Positions 48,545 through 58,499 of a stretch of 64,000 nt of DNA are shown here, in pieces; positions within the stretch are counted from its first letter, which is position 1; each line of letters opens with the position of its first letter. Under the pieces are notes generated by a model. It ran no database searches. It was not told where the DNA came from and saw only the letters and a program-made list of their open reading frames with translations. The DNA comes from Effrenium voratum (lineage: Eukaryota > Sar > Dinophyceae > Suessiales > Symbiodiniaceae), in contig CAUJNA010001494.1 of the NCBI GenBank assembly GCA_963377175.1, positions 1 through 64,000 of the forward strand. Direction: 5' to 3'. The position numbers were made by a program, and so were the translations under genes.

Positions 48545-48991
48545 ATGACACTGTTTAATTATGATAATTGTCCTTGTAAAAATAAATGTAAGTCTGTCGT
48601 GGCACTAGCTAATATTTTACCTGTTGATGTGTGTAATCTTATAGGTGGCTATATTAGAGAAACATGTTTTGATTGTTGGTATTTGATGGATGAAGAAGAA
48701 CATTTTATGAGAAATAAAGACATTCCTGAAGAAGGACTGGAAAAAGCAGAACTTCAATTACAAGTTATTAAGCTAATGCAAAATAATGTTTTTACACTAC
48801 TAGCAGAAAACCAATATAGTATAAAAATAAGACATTACAGAAAACACATTGACCGAGTATTTGATATACAAGAAGTTAAAGAACGGTTTAAAAATAGAAA
48901 AATGTATTATCAAGCATTAAAATCATACTGTAAGAATAATGAAAATGAAATTTGTATCATTTTAAGAAAATGTCTTACCATTGAAGATTAA
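48545..48991 (+). CDS. Right-arm Cys/F-box-like protein 1
   Basis: 148 residues. CPCKNKC near the N-terminus, then ANILPVDVCNLIGGYI (F-box-like LPxxV...I..Y), CFDCWYLMDEEEHF and two helices. It shares this plan with 50063-50395 (CYDCCHF...LSLPNEIVNNIINY...CKNC). F-box proteins link targets to SCF ubiquitin ligases, a common viral trick, but the assignment rests on a short motif. Confidence 0.55.
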   Translation: MTLFNYDNCPCKNKCKSVVALANILPVDVCNLIGGYIRETCFDCWYLMDEEEHFMRNKDIPEEGLEKAELQLQVIKLMQNNVFTLLAENQYSIKIRHYRKHIDRVFDIQEVKERFKNRKMYYQALKSYCKNNENEICIILRKCLTIED

Positions 48992-49065
48992 AAAAAATAA
49001 AACGTTGTGGGTTTAGCTTTCCAAACCTAAACAGTTGGTGGTCATATAGAAATAACAATTATTGT

Positions 49066-49197
49066 ATGAGATATATTCTTAGCGAATTAATTGAAATTTA
49101 CACAGACCAATTAATAAAAGGATACGAGCAGTATTGTTGTGAGTATAGTATGAGTTGTTATAGTGGTTGTATCGCTGGTGAGATTGAATACGGGTAA
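49066..49197 (+). CDS. Very small ORF, possible gene remnant
   Basis: 43 residues from ATG 49066 (MRYILSELIEIYTDQLIKGY), Cys-rich end CCEYSMSCYSGC. No promoter motif is seen just upstream. May be a degraded relative of the neighbouring Cys/F-box genes. Confidence 0.3.
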   Translation: MRYILSELIEIYTDQLIKGYEQYCCEYSMSCYSGCIAGEIEYG

Positions 49198-49231
49198 AAT
49201 TAACTTTTGTTTATTAATAGTATTATCTTAT

Positions 49232-49350
49232 AATATGATTAAACATTGTTTTATAATCTAACAAGAAGGTTAAGACATTTAAATTAAACCTGAAACCCAG
49301 ACCAGCTGACCAGCAACCCCTAGCCAAAACTACTTAAAGAGAAAAAGCCT
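49232..49350. repeat. Duplicated leader, copy 1
   Basis: About 115 bp (ATTGTTTTATAATCTAACAA through CCCTAGCCAAAACTACTTAA) nearly identical to 49935-50035. It carries the arm promoter motif (49326-49340) before gene 49368. Confidence 0.9.
49326..49340 (+). promoter_or_regulatory. Arm promoter motif AAAACTACTTAAAGA
   Basis: The exact 15-mer, then CCTTATATATAAAG, then ATG at 49368. Confidence 0.75.
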
Positions 49351-49367
49351 TATATATAAAGAGAAAA

Positions 49368-49883
49368 ATGAGTGAGGGTAAAATGTTAGATAATAATTTT
49401 ATGGTTGAGAATTGTGCTAGCTTACCTATGGAAGCATTGTTAAACATCGCTTCTTATATGAATGGCAATGAAGGGTGGCAAAGACTAAAACAGTGTAAAG
49501 CATTAAGGGTCTTACAAAGGAAATGGAAACCGTCTATTTTTGAACGAGAAGGAGAAGGAGAAAGTAGATATTATGTGTTGAGTAGCAATATATGTTTGAA
49601 AGGTGATAAAGCACTTTCATATGCGTTGAAACCACCAAAAGAATTATTAAGAGTGATGAAGTATGATGAAGAAATAAAGGTTGGAATAGAAATTAGTTCG
49701 AAAATTATGTATAGGAATAATATTTGCAACTGTAGTTATTATGCATCAAGCGAACAGAACAAGATAACAAGTAGAGCGTCATTACAATTTTATATTGAAA
49801 AAATAGTTGAAGAAATAAAACAGACTATGAAACGAGACGAAATCATTGCTATAGAACATATTACATTTGAAATTTATACATAA
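49368..49883 (+). CDS. Right-arm F-box-like protein 2
   Basis: 171 residues. ENCASLPMEALLNIASYMNG matches the F-box-like LP..AL..I..Y start. WQRLKQCKALRVLQRKWKPS follows. The C-half is mixed alpha/beta (AIEHITFEIYT end). It shares its leader with 50063-50395 by local duplication. Confidence 0.55.
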   Translation: MSEGKMLDNNFMVENCASLPMEALLNIASYMNGNEGWQRLKQCKALRVLQRKWKPSIFEREGEGESRYYVLSSNICLKGDKALSYALKPPKELLRVMKYDEEIKVGIEISSKIMYRNNICNCSYYASSEQNKITSRASLQFYIEKIVEEIKQTMKRDEIIAIEHITFEIYT

Positions 49884-49924
49884 CAGAAACAATGATTTCA
49901 TGGCTTAATCATAATATTTAATTA

Positions 49925-50035
49925 TAATATGAGTAAGCATTGTTTTATAATCTAACAAGAAGGTTAAGACATTTAAATTAAACCTGAAACCCAGACCAGC
50001 CGACCAGCAACCCCCTAGCCAAAACTACTTAAAGA
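49925..50035. repeat. Duplicated leader, copy 2
   Basis: Near-identical to 49232-49340. Differences include CTGACC/CCGACC and one extra C in CCCCCTAGCC. Confidence 0.9.
50021..50035 (+). promoter_or_regulatory. Arm promoter motif AAAACTACTTAAAGA
   Basis: The exact 15-mer, then CCTTATATATTAAAAGG, then ATG at 50063. Confidence 0.75.
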
Positions 50036-50062
50036 AATATTACCTTATATATTAAAAGGAAA

Positions 50063-50395
50063 ATGAACGGTGATGGAATCAATAATTATATCAATAAAAA
50101 ATGCTATGATTGTTGTCACTTCAAAAAAGAAAATATGGAATTGTATAAATTGAGTTTACCTAATGAAATAGTGAATAATATTATTAATTATTCAATGGAT
50201 GGTGAAGAAGACATATGTAAAAATTGTAAAACATGGAGAGATAATCAATTTTTAATCAAATGTCTGTTGGGAATAAAAAGAATACATAATAGAAATGTAG
50301 AAGATGAGATTTTAATATTTCTAACTGTAAATAAAATACCACCTTACGATTGTGTTAAACAGTTTCTTAAAATCAGTAAGAAAAATATGAAATGA
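50063..50395 (+). CDS. Right-arm Cys/F-box-like protein 3
   Basis: 110 residues. KKCYDCCHFKKENMELYKLS then LPNEIVNNIINYSMD and ICKNCKTW. Same plan as 48545-48991. It ends in an ATGA overlap with the next frame (50392-50589). Because such overlaps are unusual in eukaryotic genes, the two may be one frameshifted gene of about 175 residues. Confidence 0.55.
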   Translation: MNGDGINNYINKKCYDCCHFKKENMELYKLSLPNEIVNNIINYSMDGEEDICKNCKTWRDNQFLIKCLLGIKRIHNRNVEDEILIFLTVNKIPPYDCVKQFLKISKKNMK

Positions 50396-50589
50396 TTGAT
50401 GATATATTATGGATGTTGGGTTATAGTCAAGAGAAAGGAGAAGATGTTAAAGAAAATATCAAATTATTTATTGAAAGTAAAAAGTTTAATGTTCAGAATA
50501 CAGTGAGAGATGTTAATATTATTTTTAAAATGATGTATGAAAGAAGTAAGACAAACCAATTAGATTATTATCCTGAACTGAAATTATAA
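50392..50589 (+). CDS. Small ORF or frameshifted C-terminus of protein 3
   Basis: 65 residues (MIDDILWMLGYSQEKGEDVK ... NQLDYYPELKL). Its last ~17 codons lie in the inner inverted repeat and recur, truncated, at 28690-28733. Confidence 0.5.
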   Translation: MIDDILWMLGYSQEKGEDVKENIKLFIESKKFNVQNTVRDVNIIFKMMYERSKTNQLDYYPELKL

Positions 50590-50655
50590 TCATAATATAA
50601 TAATAACATGTAAAATCTTATATGTTATAATTATACTGAACATTTAACCTATAAA
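50536..50655. repeat. Inner terminal inverted repeat, right
   Basis: Pairs with 28614-28733. Only 27 bp separate it from the outer repeat here, against about 550 bp on the left. Confidence 0.9.
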
Positions 50656-50682
50656 TGAAAATTAGTGAGAAAACACTAACAA

Positions 50683-50905
50683 AACAAATACACCACCAAC
50701 ACCCCAGAACATAATAACTACTAAAAGGGCTAACTCTTTCAAATGAACAAAACGTTACTCCCCAGAAAATCCACCCCTAACACCCTACAACAAAATATAG
50801 GAAGAAATCAAACAAGGGTGTTAAAACGTTGGATAACAACATTTGACCCAATAACCCCAACACTCCTCCCTCTTCCCCCCAGGCCCCCTACTTTCTCCAT
50901 TTTTT
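50683..50905. repeat. Outer terminal inverted repeat, right
   Basis: Inverted copy of 27840-28063. Homology stops at CTCCATTTTTT (50905). Confidence 0.95.
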
Positions 50906-51023
50906 GGGGGGAGGGGGAATGATTACGTCACTTCTTCGACTTTGCTTGACAAGAACTTCTTTATTTCCTGTTTCTGTGGGGTGTGTGGCGTTCTTTGTTA
51001 GTGTGCTGAGCCGTCTTGTTTTG

Positions 51024-51199
51024 CTGTAGCTTCTTGTGCTCAAGCCATGGTGTCAGAAGACGTTCGTCTAGCGTTTGCCTTCATCATCTTGCTGCGTTTG
51101 GCTGGCGTCTCGCATTGCTTCTCTACACACTTGGTGCTGGGTCCTTTCTTCACTGTCTGGCTGCCTTACTTGGACTCTCTTCCCCCCGTCGGCTTTTGA
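51024..51199 (+). CDS. 50-residue ORF after a spliced-leader-like 21-mer
   Basis: ATG at 51047 opens MVSEDVRLAFAFIILLRLAG, a signal-peptide-like hydrophobic start, and stops at 51199 in the first tandem repeat. The 21 bases before it (CTGTAGCTTCTTGTGCTCAAG, 51024-51044) match the dinoflagellate spliced leader as I recall it at 15 of 21 positions, with both ends exact. Chance matches at this level are expected about once per window, so the evidence is position plus match. The sequence from 50911 to 51023 holds nothing else. Confidence 0.3.
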
Positions 51200-52060
51200 A
51201 AAGAGAGTTCATCATGCGGTGTGTTGCCTGCAACCGAAAAACCGACAAAGATTTTTGGGGAATTAACCTTTGGGTGAAGAACAGCCTAAGGACCCCCTTC
51301 CCCCCGTCGGCTTTTCAAAAGAGAGTTCATCATGCGGTTCCCAGGCAACATGCGGCCTTGAACATGCCAGTGTGTTGACTGCAACCGAAAAACCGACAAA
51401 GATATTTGGGGAACAGACTAAGGACCCCTCCCCCCCGTGGGTTTTTCAAAAGAGAGTTCATCATGCGGTTCCCAGGCAACATGCGGTCTTGAACATGCCA
51501 GTGTGTTGCCTGCAACCGAAAAACCGACGAAGATTCTTGGGGAATTAACCTTTGGGTGAAGAACAGACTAAGGACCCCTTCCCCCCGTCGGTTATTGAAA
51601 AGAGAGCTTATCATGCGGTTCCCAGGCAACATGCTGTCTTGAACATGCCAGTGTGTTGCCTGCAACCGAAAAAACGACAAAGATTGTTGGGGAATTAACC
51701 TTTGGGTGAAGAACAGACTATTATTGAAAAGAGAGCTCATCATGCGGTTCCCAGGCAACATTCAGTCTTGAACATGCCAGTGTGTTGCCTGCAACCGAAA
51801 AACCGACGAAGATTCTTGGGGAATTAACCTTTGGGTGAAGAACAGACTAAGGACCCCTTCCCCCCGTCGGCTATTGAAAAGAGAGCTCATCATGCGGTTC
51901 CCAGGCAACATGCGGTCTTGAACATGCCAGTGTGTTGCCTGCAACCGAAAAAACGACAAACATTGTTGCTGAATTAACCTTTGGGTGAAGAACAGACTAA
52001 GGACCCCTTCCCCCCGTCGGTTATTGAAAAGAGAGTTCATCATGCGGTTCCCGGTCTTGA
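51180..52060. repeat. ~150-bp tandem repeat, about 7 copies
   Basis: Units carry GAGAGTTCATCATGCGGTTC, CCAGTGTGTTGCCTGCAACC and GGAATTAACCTTTGGGTGAA. Starts near 51202, 51321, 51452, 51601, 51731, 51881, 52031; some units are shortened to 119-131 bp. Frames of up to 143 codons run through it on both strands but shift between units. Confidence 0.95.
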
Positions 52061-52397
52061 ACATACAGTCTTGAACATGGCAAATTCCTTGACACACGAT
52101 AGTTGGGGGCTGTAAAAATGAGCTTCTGAAAGCAGCGTGCCATTGGGATTTGGGAACGCAAGAAATTCCCCACTATGTCGGCGCATTTTACATGAGGGAC
52201 AGACGGGGCTCTCCTTTTCCCCCTGTACTCGCAGCTTCGACAGGTTGCTCCGAAGCCAAAAAACGCACGATATTACACGGGCTACTATGGGCGGTGTACC
52301 TAGTTCACATCGAAGCCCTAGTACAGCAAGCTAGAGATGGTTTCCTCTGGTTGGACTCGTTCCTTGTTACATTCTGCTTAGTTTTAATTAGAACTAT

Positions 52398-52905
52398 ACA
52401 AGTAGAACTTGATAAATATACTGAGTAGAGTTCATAAGAAAGAAGTTAGAGGTCCCAAAATTGTCAAGCTGTTCAAATGCGTACTGATCTGCAAAGACAA
52501 TTCTATTGGACAGGAACAAACATTATTTAAGTTCTACTTTAAGCCAAAACTTATGTTTGGATTATTTCCTTATTAAATGATATATTTAATGTGAGATAGG
52601 AATTAAGTAGAACTTGATAAATATATTGAGTACATGTCGTAAGGAAAGAACCTAGAGGTTCCGAACATGTCTAATACATGTTGTGTAGATGCTTACTGAT
52701 TTGCAAGGACAATTCTAATTGAAAAGGAATTCACGTGTGACATGTATGTTGAAGTACATGAACCATAATTGAAAATCTAATTTAAATTATACAACTTGAT
52801 TGGAGTCCTTCCTTAATAACTAGTTAATTTTCGTTAGACGTTGGGTAGAATTTGGCAAATATATTCAGTAGATTTCAGAAGGAGAGATCCTAAAATTGTG
52901 TGTGT
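52398..52905. repeat. Diverged ~210-240-bp tandem copies
   Basis: AGTAGAACTTGATAAATATA at about 52399 and 52607, and a weaker GTAGAATTTGGCAAATATAT at 52845, each followed by GAGTA(G/C)...GTAAGAA-type and CTGAT.TGCAA.GACAATTCT sequence. The surrounding 52.06-53.79 kb shows no convincing gene; a 92-codon frame at 52150-52428 has no motif. Confidence 0.7.
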
Positions 52906-53797
52906 TTTTTTGTGTTTACTAGCCCCAGAACTACCATGGTAAGAAAACACCGTAAAACACCGTGATTTGAGCGTTTGTCGTACTCAATTCACATCTCCAC
53001 CAACGGCCGCTCTCTAAGTTTGATGTTGAATAGGATTTCAACGAAACTCAATAAGGAAATACTTGATCAGAATCCTACTGGAAATTGCATCTTGCATTTA
53101 GAAATCCTTTCCCAATAGAACATTGCAATTAAATTAGAGTTTAAACGTAGTTTGATAAGGAATGAATCCCATCACAACTTCTGTTTCACAGTTTCACAAT
53201 ATAATTTAAGTTGGAATAAGTCTATTTTTGTTGATAACTTACACAGTATGTTCTTTCCAACCGAATTTATTTACAATTCAGCTGACATTCAAACACACGT
53301 TATGCAAACATAGTTCAACTTGAGTTTCCACTATTTAAAAAAAAACGCACGCTTACAGCGTCCCGCTCTCCTCCAAAAGGGGTCTCCTCAAGTGAAACCA
53401 TGCTCAGCAAGAACCTTGACGGGACGTTGGGGCTACAATCCGCGGACTTCTGACCAAAGGGCCTAACCCCAAGGCATACTAAAGCAAATATCCTTGGACT
53501 GCGTTTCATATTTCGCCAAACCCAGAATCTAAAATAAGTTTAGAGGAGAGTTGAAAGGTCAACCTGTGTAAGTCCAGAAAAAGCTTAAACAAGCTTGCTC
53601 GGAGTTCTAATAAAGAGAACTAAAAACAAGGTTGCCGACTTTGACGCTCCCCAGTCAAAATCATGCCCCTGATAAACTCTAGAATCAGTTTGCAGGTTTT
53701 TGGTCCAGAAAAAACTTAAGTGAAAAAACATCCCAAGTCAAACAAATGAGACAGTCGTTCATTTTGGATCCGCGATTTCTTGGATCCGAGTGGCTAC

Positions 53798-53897
53798 GTC
53801 CTCGTCGGTGACGCAAACGTTGTCGGGCTTGAGGTCGTGGTGGATCTTGCCGTTGGCCTGCAGAAAGTCAACGCCCTGGAGGATCTGAGTGATGATC
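53798..53897 (-). CDS. Host protein kinase exon: catalytic loop
   Basis: 33 codons plus one base between AG and GT. IITQILQGVDFLQANGKIHH then DLKPDNVCVTDED is kinase subdomain VI (HRDLKPxN with His for Arg: HHDLKPDN). The catalytic Asp, Lys and Asn are present. The next exon in order is the DFG exon at 26760-26861, so this exon borders the intron that holds the virus. Confidence 0.85.
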
Positions 53898-56115
53898 CTT
53901 GGTGCGGGCGGTTGGGTGGATTGGGGGGGGCAGTGGTCAAATGGGAGCAGCGCTCACCAAAGCGGCACACATGTTTTCAAGAACCTTTCAACAGGGAAAT
54001 TAAGAAGCATCCATGTAATGATTGGCCACCATGACCATGACCACAACGACTCTTGAGCATGGCACAATCCGGGGTGCAGGCAATGAAAGTTTGCTTTCAG
54101 ATATGTACTCCGCTCGACAAAGTTCAAAATTGGCACCATCCCGGGGGTGTCGCCCAGAGCAGTGCGTAGGTCTAGGGTGGCATGAGGTGCGAAGCCTGAG
54201 TCATCCACAAGAACCAGCGGCTCCAGAGTGGTTCCACGCCCAAGTCGGGACCACATGACTCTCCACTTTTCCAACCAGGCCTTCAAATCACCCCAAACCA
54301 ATTCCAAGCCAGTCCCGAACCTCCCAAACCCCAACCCCTAGGTCACAGCACAACCCCACCACTTCCCAACCAAACCCCAACCCCCCTCCCAACGCCACCT
54401 CTAGGTCACACTACCATCCAACAGGGTTTGACCTGTTTTCCTTAAATAATCACCCTGCAAAGAAACCAACAAACAACAGGATATACGAAAATATGTTCCA
54501 ACATATGGGGTCGTCCATTCTAGTGTCCCATGGAAGCAAACAAGTTGATGCCTTTCCAAACGGTGTAGCAAAAACAGCGGGGGAAAACACGACACCGTCA
54601 AGACCATTTTGGCCGGTTAACCGTCCTTTGTCCCGTGTCTTTTACAGCACCTTCCAGAGAGGCTTTTTGAGGATGCCCTTTTTGTCTAAACAAAATCAAC
54701 GGGTTGCGTATCCTGTTTAGAGATGCACCCAGTTGAGCCGCTCAGAATATGCGGTTACCTTATTGGACATGTAAACATTCTTGCTTATCCCCAGGTTTTT
54801 GGATGAAAGCCATGTCTCTCCCAAACTGACCGCATGCATATGTTGACCGAACCTAAAGGCAACCTCTGGCGGAAACCCCTCATTTACATGGGGATTCTTG
54901 TCCACCAACCAATTTGGAGGGGGTCCGCCTAGTAACATTCAGAGCCATTTGCCCTTCAGCACTTTTTAGAATCACTATTCGGGGCCATGTTCACGGAAAA
55001 CCAAAGCCCAGGTTGGTTTCACATCCCACGAAGTGCGCGAAATCCGCTGTTTGATTCTACAAGCATGGTTATAGGGCTTGATATAGCCCGTACCATGAAC
55101 CCCAAAAGCTTGGATGTCCAAGGACATCGCAAAAGGCAAACCTGAATTCTACTTTGATTGGTATCGTTTTCGGAAGTCCTGCGATTTTTAAACTTAGCCA
55201 CCGCAACTGGCCCAACCCCAGGGTAAACAACCAAACATACCTGGGCAAGCAAAATGTGCAAAATTTCCGCCGTTTGAGGAAAAAGCAATCATTTCCGCTG
55301 TTTCTTTCAAAAACGGCTTTTTTGACCCAACAACTCCTCTTTTTCAAAATTGCCGCGAAGAAAAAGCGTCTTTTGGCCGGGCAAAAGCTTTGTTGACCGA
55401 GGAAAGGCGCTTTTCCAGCACAAGCCCAATCAAGAAAACCATGCATCACTGGGAAAAGCCCGCATCTAGCAAAAGCGCTTTTTCAGACAACAAGCCCTTT
55501 CTCTTGATCGAGCACACAAAAAAGCACAGCTTGGAGGATCCAGGTATTTTCTGATCTGAGGAGACCCCAGCACGAATCCGCCGAAACTTAGAGATCTTGG
55601 AAGACTACAAGCACATCGGTGGTTCCCGACATAGGAGACCCGTAAAATGGCTTCTTTCCTTTCGGTTCTCCTTTGAATCCATCCAAGGGGACATACTCAA
55701 AAACCGACAAACCCAACAGCGGGAACGGGTTCAAATGTCGCCAGTGACCCCAGCGGTATGATTATGGCCATGAACAATTAAAAGGGTATCCTCAAAAAAA
55801 AGAGAGACACCCAACAGGCATCTTTCCTTGAGGAAGTGAGTATCCCAAGTGGAAATCCTCACTTCCTCAGGGATTGGCCAAAAAAGTCACTAAGGTCCAC
55901 CTCAGCGCAGAGTGAGCATCCCAGGTGGCTGAGTTTTAATAGGGAATCCCCTTAAAAGTGCTTGGTGGACACGAACCTCCAAATTATATCCACCATTTCG
56001 GGTCCGGGACCCATCAAAATTCACACCCATATTACGGCCGTAGGAGCTTCGCCAGCCTTTGAACCGCCCACACAAGCCCCATTTGCTTAAATCTCCTTCC
56101 CAGCGTCTGCTTGCG
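53898..56115. other. Kinase intron sequence, no exon recognised
   Basis: Short frames only. The minus frame at 53954-54334 has no clear motif. CA-rich and A-run segments occur. Nothing else supported. Confidence 0.45.
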
Positions 56116-56119
56116 CCAG

Positions 56120-56220
56120 GCCCAGTTGGGTCTTTCGCGGAGCCGCTGGCTCAGGCTCTTTCCGCAGAGCTCCAGCACCAGGAAGATGGGCTCTGAGGGC
56201 TGGGCGTCGCTCACGTGCTC
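56120..56220 (-). CDS. Host protein kinase exon: hinge region (subdomain V)
   Basis: After a TTTCAG acceptor the minus strand reads EHVSDAQPSEPIFLVLELCG then KSLSQRLRERP, matching the beta-5 strand, hinge and alpha-D of protein kinases. The 3' edge is unclear because no good GT donor is visible; it may use a non-canonical donor, as dinoflagellates often do. Confidence 0.7.
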
Positions 56221-56679
56221 CTCTGAAACGCAGAACCCCAAGCTTGGGAGGTGGGATTTAAAAGTTGAGTTCAACTCTGGTTATCTTTGAAGTTTGACTT
56301 TCTTGCAAGGTTCCAGGCCCTGAGCACGCGGCCCGGGGAGGTTCAAACTACCAATCCAAGCCACCAATCATAGCGCGTTCCTGGTTTTGCTTAGACGCCT
56401 TGACTAACAAAAAGGTACGGCCGACGGGGCCCGAACGGCGACCGTGCAACCTGGCCCGCGCGTCTGGGTAGACGCCGCAACGGCCTGACAGTCAATCGCG
56501 CCCTGACCTCCCGGTGATGCAAGCGGGCCCCCATGGGTTCTGCAAGAGTTCCACGGGGTTTTTGTGCTGAGCTCAGGTTCAAGCGTTCCAGGAGGGTTCG
56601 ATGAGCTTCTGCGAGGGCTGGGAAGGCCGGAAGGTTTCACAGGGCTCCACCAAAAAAACTCGGGTTGCACGAGGCACTC

Positions 56680-56880
56680 CATAGGCCCTCGCAGAACCTT
56701 GTAGGACCCTCGCGCAAAGCCTTGTGGAACCCTGCCTTACCAGAGCCGCCCCGGACTCCATAGCCCCTCGCAGAACCTTGTGGGACCCTTGCGCAAGCCT
56801 TGTGCTACCTCAGAGCCGCCCCGGACTCTATAGGCCCTCGCAGAACCTTGTGGCCCTAGCCTTGTGGAACCCTGTCAAAA
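56680..56880. repeat. ~80-bp tandem repeat, about 2.5 copies
   Basis: CCCTCGCAGAACCTTGT and CAGAGCCGCCCCGGACTC recur at 56688, 56765 and 56838. No gene is seen in the rest of 56221-57154. Confidence 0.85.
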
Positions 56881-57154
56881 CCCTGTGGAACCTGCCGCCC
56901 CGGACCAACCTGAAGCCTATCTGGAAAGACACATCCAAGGACAACCAACATCCTCCAAGGTCCGGAAAACTGTCGAGACCAAATCCTTCATCTAAGTTTG
57001 CGGTTCCAACGATTGCACGCGTCTGGCTTTGGTTTTCTTGATGGCATCTCTAAGACTGTTTTCCGACGAATCCAACTTGCCGAATCCAACTCTCCTGGAA
57101 GCACTGGCACATGTTGTGGGAGCCCGGATAGGAGGCCGCCGTTCTAGAAGTCAC

Positions 57155-57208
57155 CAAATGCTTCACTGCCACACACTCCTCCACCGCCTCCTTTACATTG
57201 CCCGCAAC
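57155..57208 (-). CDS. Host protein kinase exon: VAVK lysine (subdomain II)
   Basis: Exactly 18 codons between AG (57209-57210) and GT (57153-57154). VAGNVKEAVEECVAVKHL carries the ATP-binding Lys in VAVK after a G-x-V-like strand. Phase 0 at both ends. Confidence 0.75.
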
Positions 57209-57576
57209 CTGGCCATGATTTCTATGGGCAGGGTGGCCACGAGAAGCAACAGAACAATCAGACAATCCTTGAGACCCGGTGGAAAAGATTATTTTCAGCC
57301 CCCCAACCCATTGTTTGGACGCCATAAACCAATGAGGAGCAACAGGCCTGATCTTTGACCAAAAGGCCACCATTATGTTGAGAGTTGGAAGCACCCCGGC
57401 CCTATATGGTCACTTGTTAGCTAACCTTGGTCCAAAGGAAAGCCCAACAAACGGGCATGTGAAAAATAGGGGTCCCCCCAGAATGGCGGTTTTCCAGATG
57501 ACGTCCCATTACACCATCCTGAAAAGGGTACCAAACCGAGAAAAACGAAGGGCACTCGTCTCAACCAAAGTCTCAC

Positions 57577-57660
57577 GGCACTCTGCAGGCTCTCCAGGGC
57601 CTTCTCGCCCAGCTTTCGCACAATCGCCGGGGTCAAGAAAAACGCGTTCCGCCCGACCGA
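57577..57660 (-). CDS. Host protein kinase gene, likely upstream exon
   Basis: Minus strand RNAFFLTPAIVRKLGEKALE then SLQSA before a GTGAG donor (57576). It joins in phase 0 to the VAVK exon. The 5' edge is uncertain. It would precede the kinase domain; no motif beyond helical character. Confidence 0.45.
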
Positions 57661-58320
57661 GCTGTGCCTTCAAGCAAACAAACCGCGCTTGAGACATGCA
57701 GGTCCTTGGATTGGAGGTTGCCTCGGGCCCACGGGTTCACTGCATTTGGGCCCAGGCCCTTTATGCGACACCAAGTCTGGGTGGTTTTGAAGAGTAAACA
57801 ACCCAGCCATTTTGTGGAGATCGCCTCATTTCGGATTGTCTTAAAGGAGATGGTCCTTTTACTTACCTTTAGCACCAGCCAAAAGGGGGTTTGCCTAAAA
57901 AGGGCCACACCCATTTGACAACAAACCCACTTCCGAGCTCGCAGAATAAGTTGGGGACGGGCAATATTCAGCCGGTGCTTTCAACTTCCAAACTGTCATG
58001 TGTGACAAACAGTCCCCATGTCGCAGTGCTCCCGAGAACGACATGGAGACAGGATATGTTTGCCATGAGCCTCATATTGACTGAGCGGATCAATAGCGCG
58101 GGGGACTTTTTCAAAATGATCCGGATCCGCGTCAAAGGGGATGCCCCATCGTAGCCTCAATATGTGCCACCATCAAAATGCGCAATACCTCGACACAGGC
58201 AAATTTGAGCGTGTCCCGGTTTATGGTTATCTAGCGAGTGCCCCCATGTCTCAACTGAAGCATTCACGAATAACATTTTGACCAAACCGCACATCATGCT
58301 GATCAATCGACCAAGGGAAA
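57661..58320. other. No gene recognised
   Basis: Short frames without motifs on both strands. Confidence 0.4.
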
Positions 58321-58332
58321 CGTTCCCCATGT

Positions 58333-58366
58333 GGTTGGTTGGTTGGTTGGTTGGTTGGTTGGTTCG
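58333..58366. repeat. (GGTT)n microsatellite
   Basis: Seven to eight GGTT units. Confidence 0.95.
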
Positions 58367-58499
58367 TGGCCAGCGCATGTTAGCGAGGCCAGACCCGCGC
58401 TTCCCCCCCCCGGCCGAAGCTTGGGGTTCAAGCCGGCCGGAAACTAGATGCAGCCAAGACACAGGCCACACCATGGGCAAGCGGGTCAACCCAAGGGTG

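Larger units (their letters stand above)
27840..50905. mobile_element. Maverick/Polinton-type endogenous virus, 23.1 kb
   Basis: It starts AAAAAATGGAGAAAGTAG and ends in the inverted copy at 50905. GGGGG flanks both ends (27835-27839, 50906-50910), a possible target duplication, though G-rich flanks make this weak. It encodes the Polinton hallmark set: protein-primed DNA polymerase B, retroviral-type integrase, A32-like ATPase, double-jelly-roll major capsid and a penton-type protein. It is visibly AT-rich against its flanks. Genes from 28 to 38 kb are mostly minus, 38-44.4 kb plus, with a mixed right arm. No adenovirus-type protease was recognised. Frameshifts in several core genes indicate decay or assembly indels. 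Confidence 0.93.

Noticed and set aside
49010..49062. tRNA-like segment
   Set aside because: Only one stem can be drawn; no acceptor or T-loop sequence.
53954..54334. Further kinase exon (PGMVPILNFVE)
   Set aside because: It faintly resembles subdomain IV but lies out of order, after the hinge exon, with no splice sites matched.
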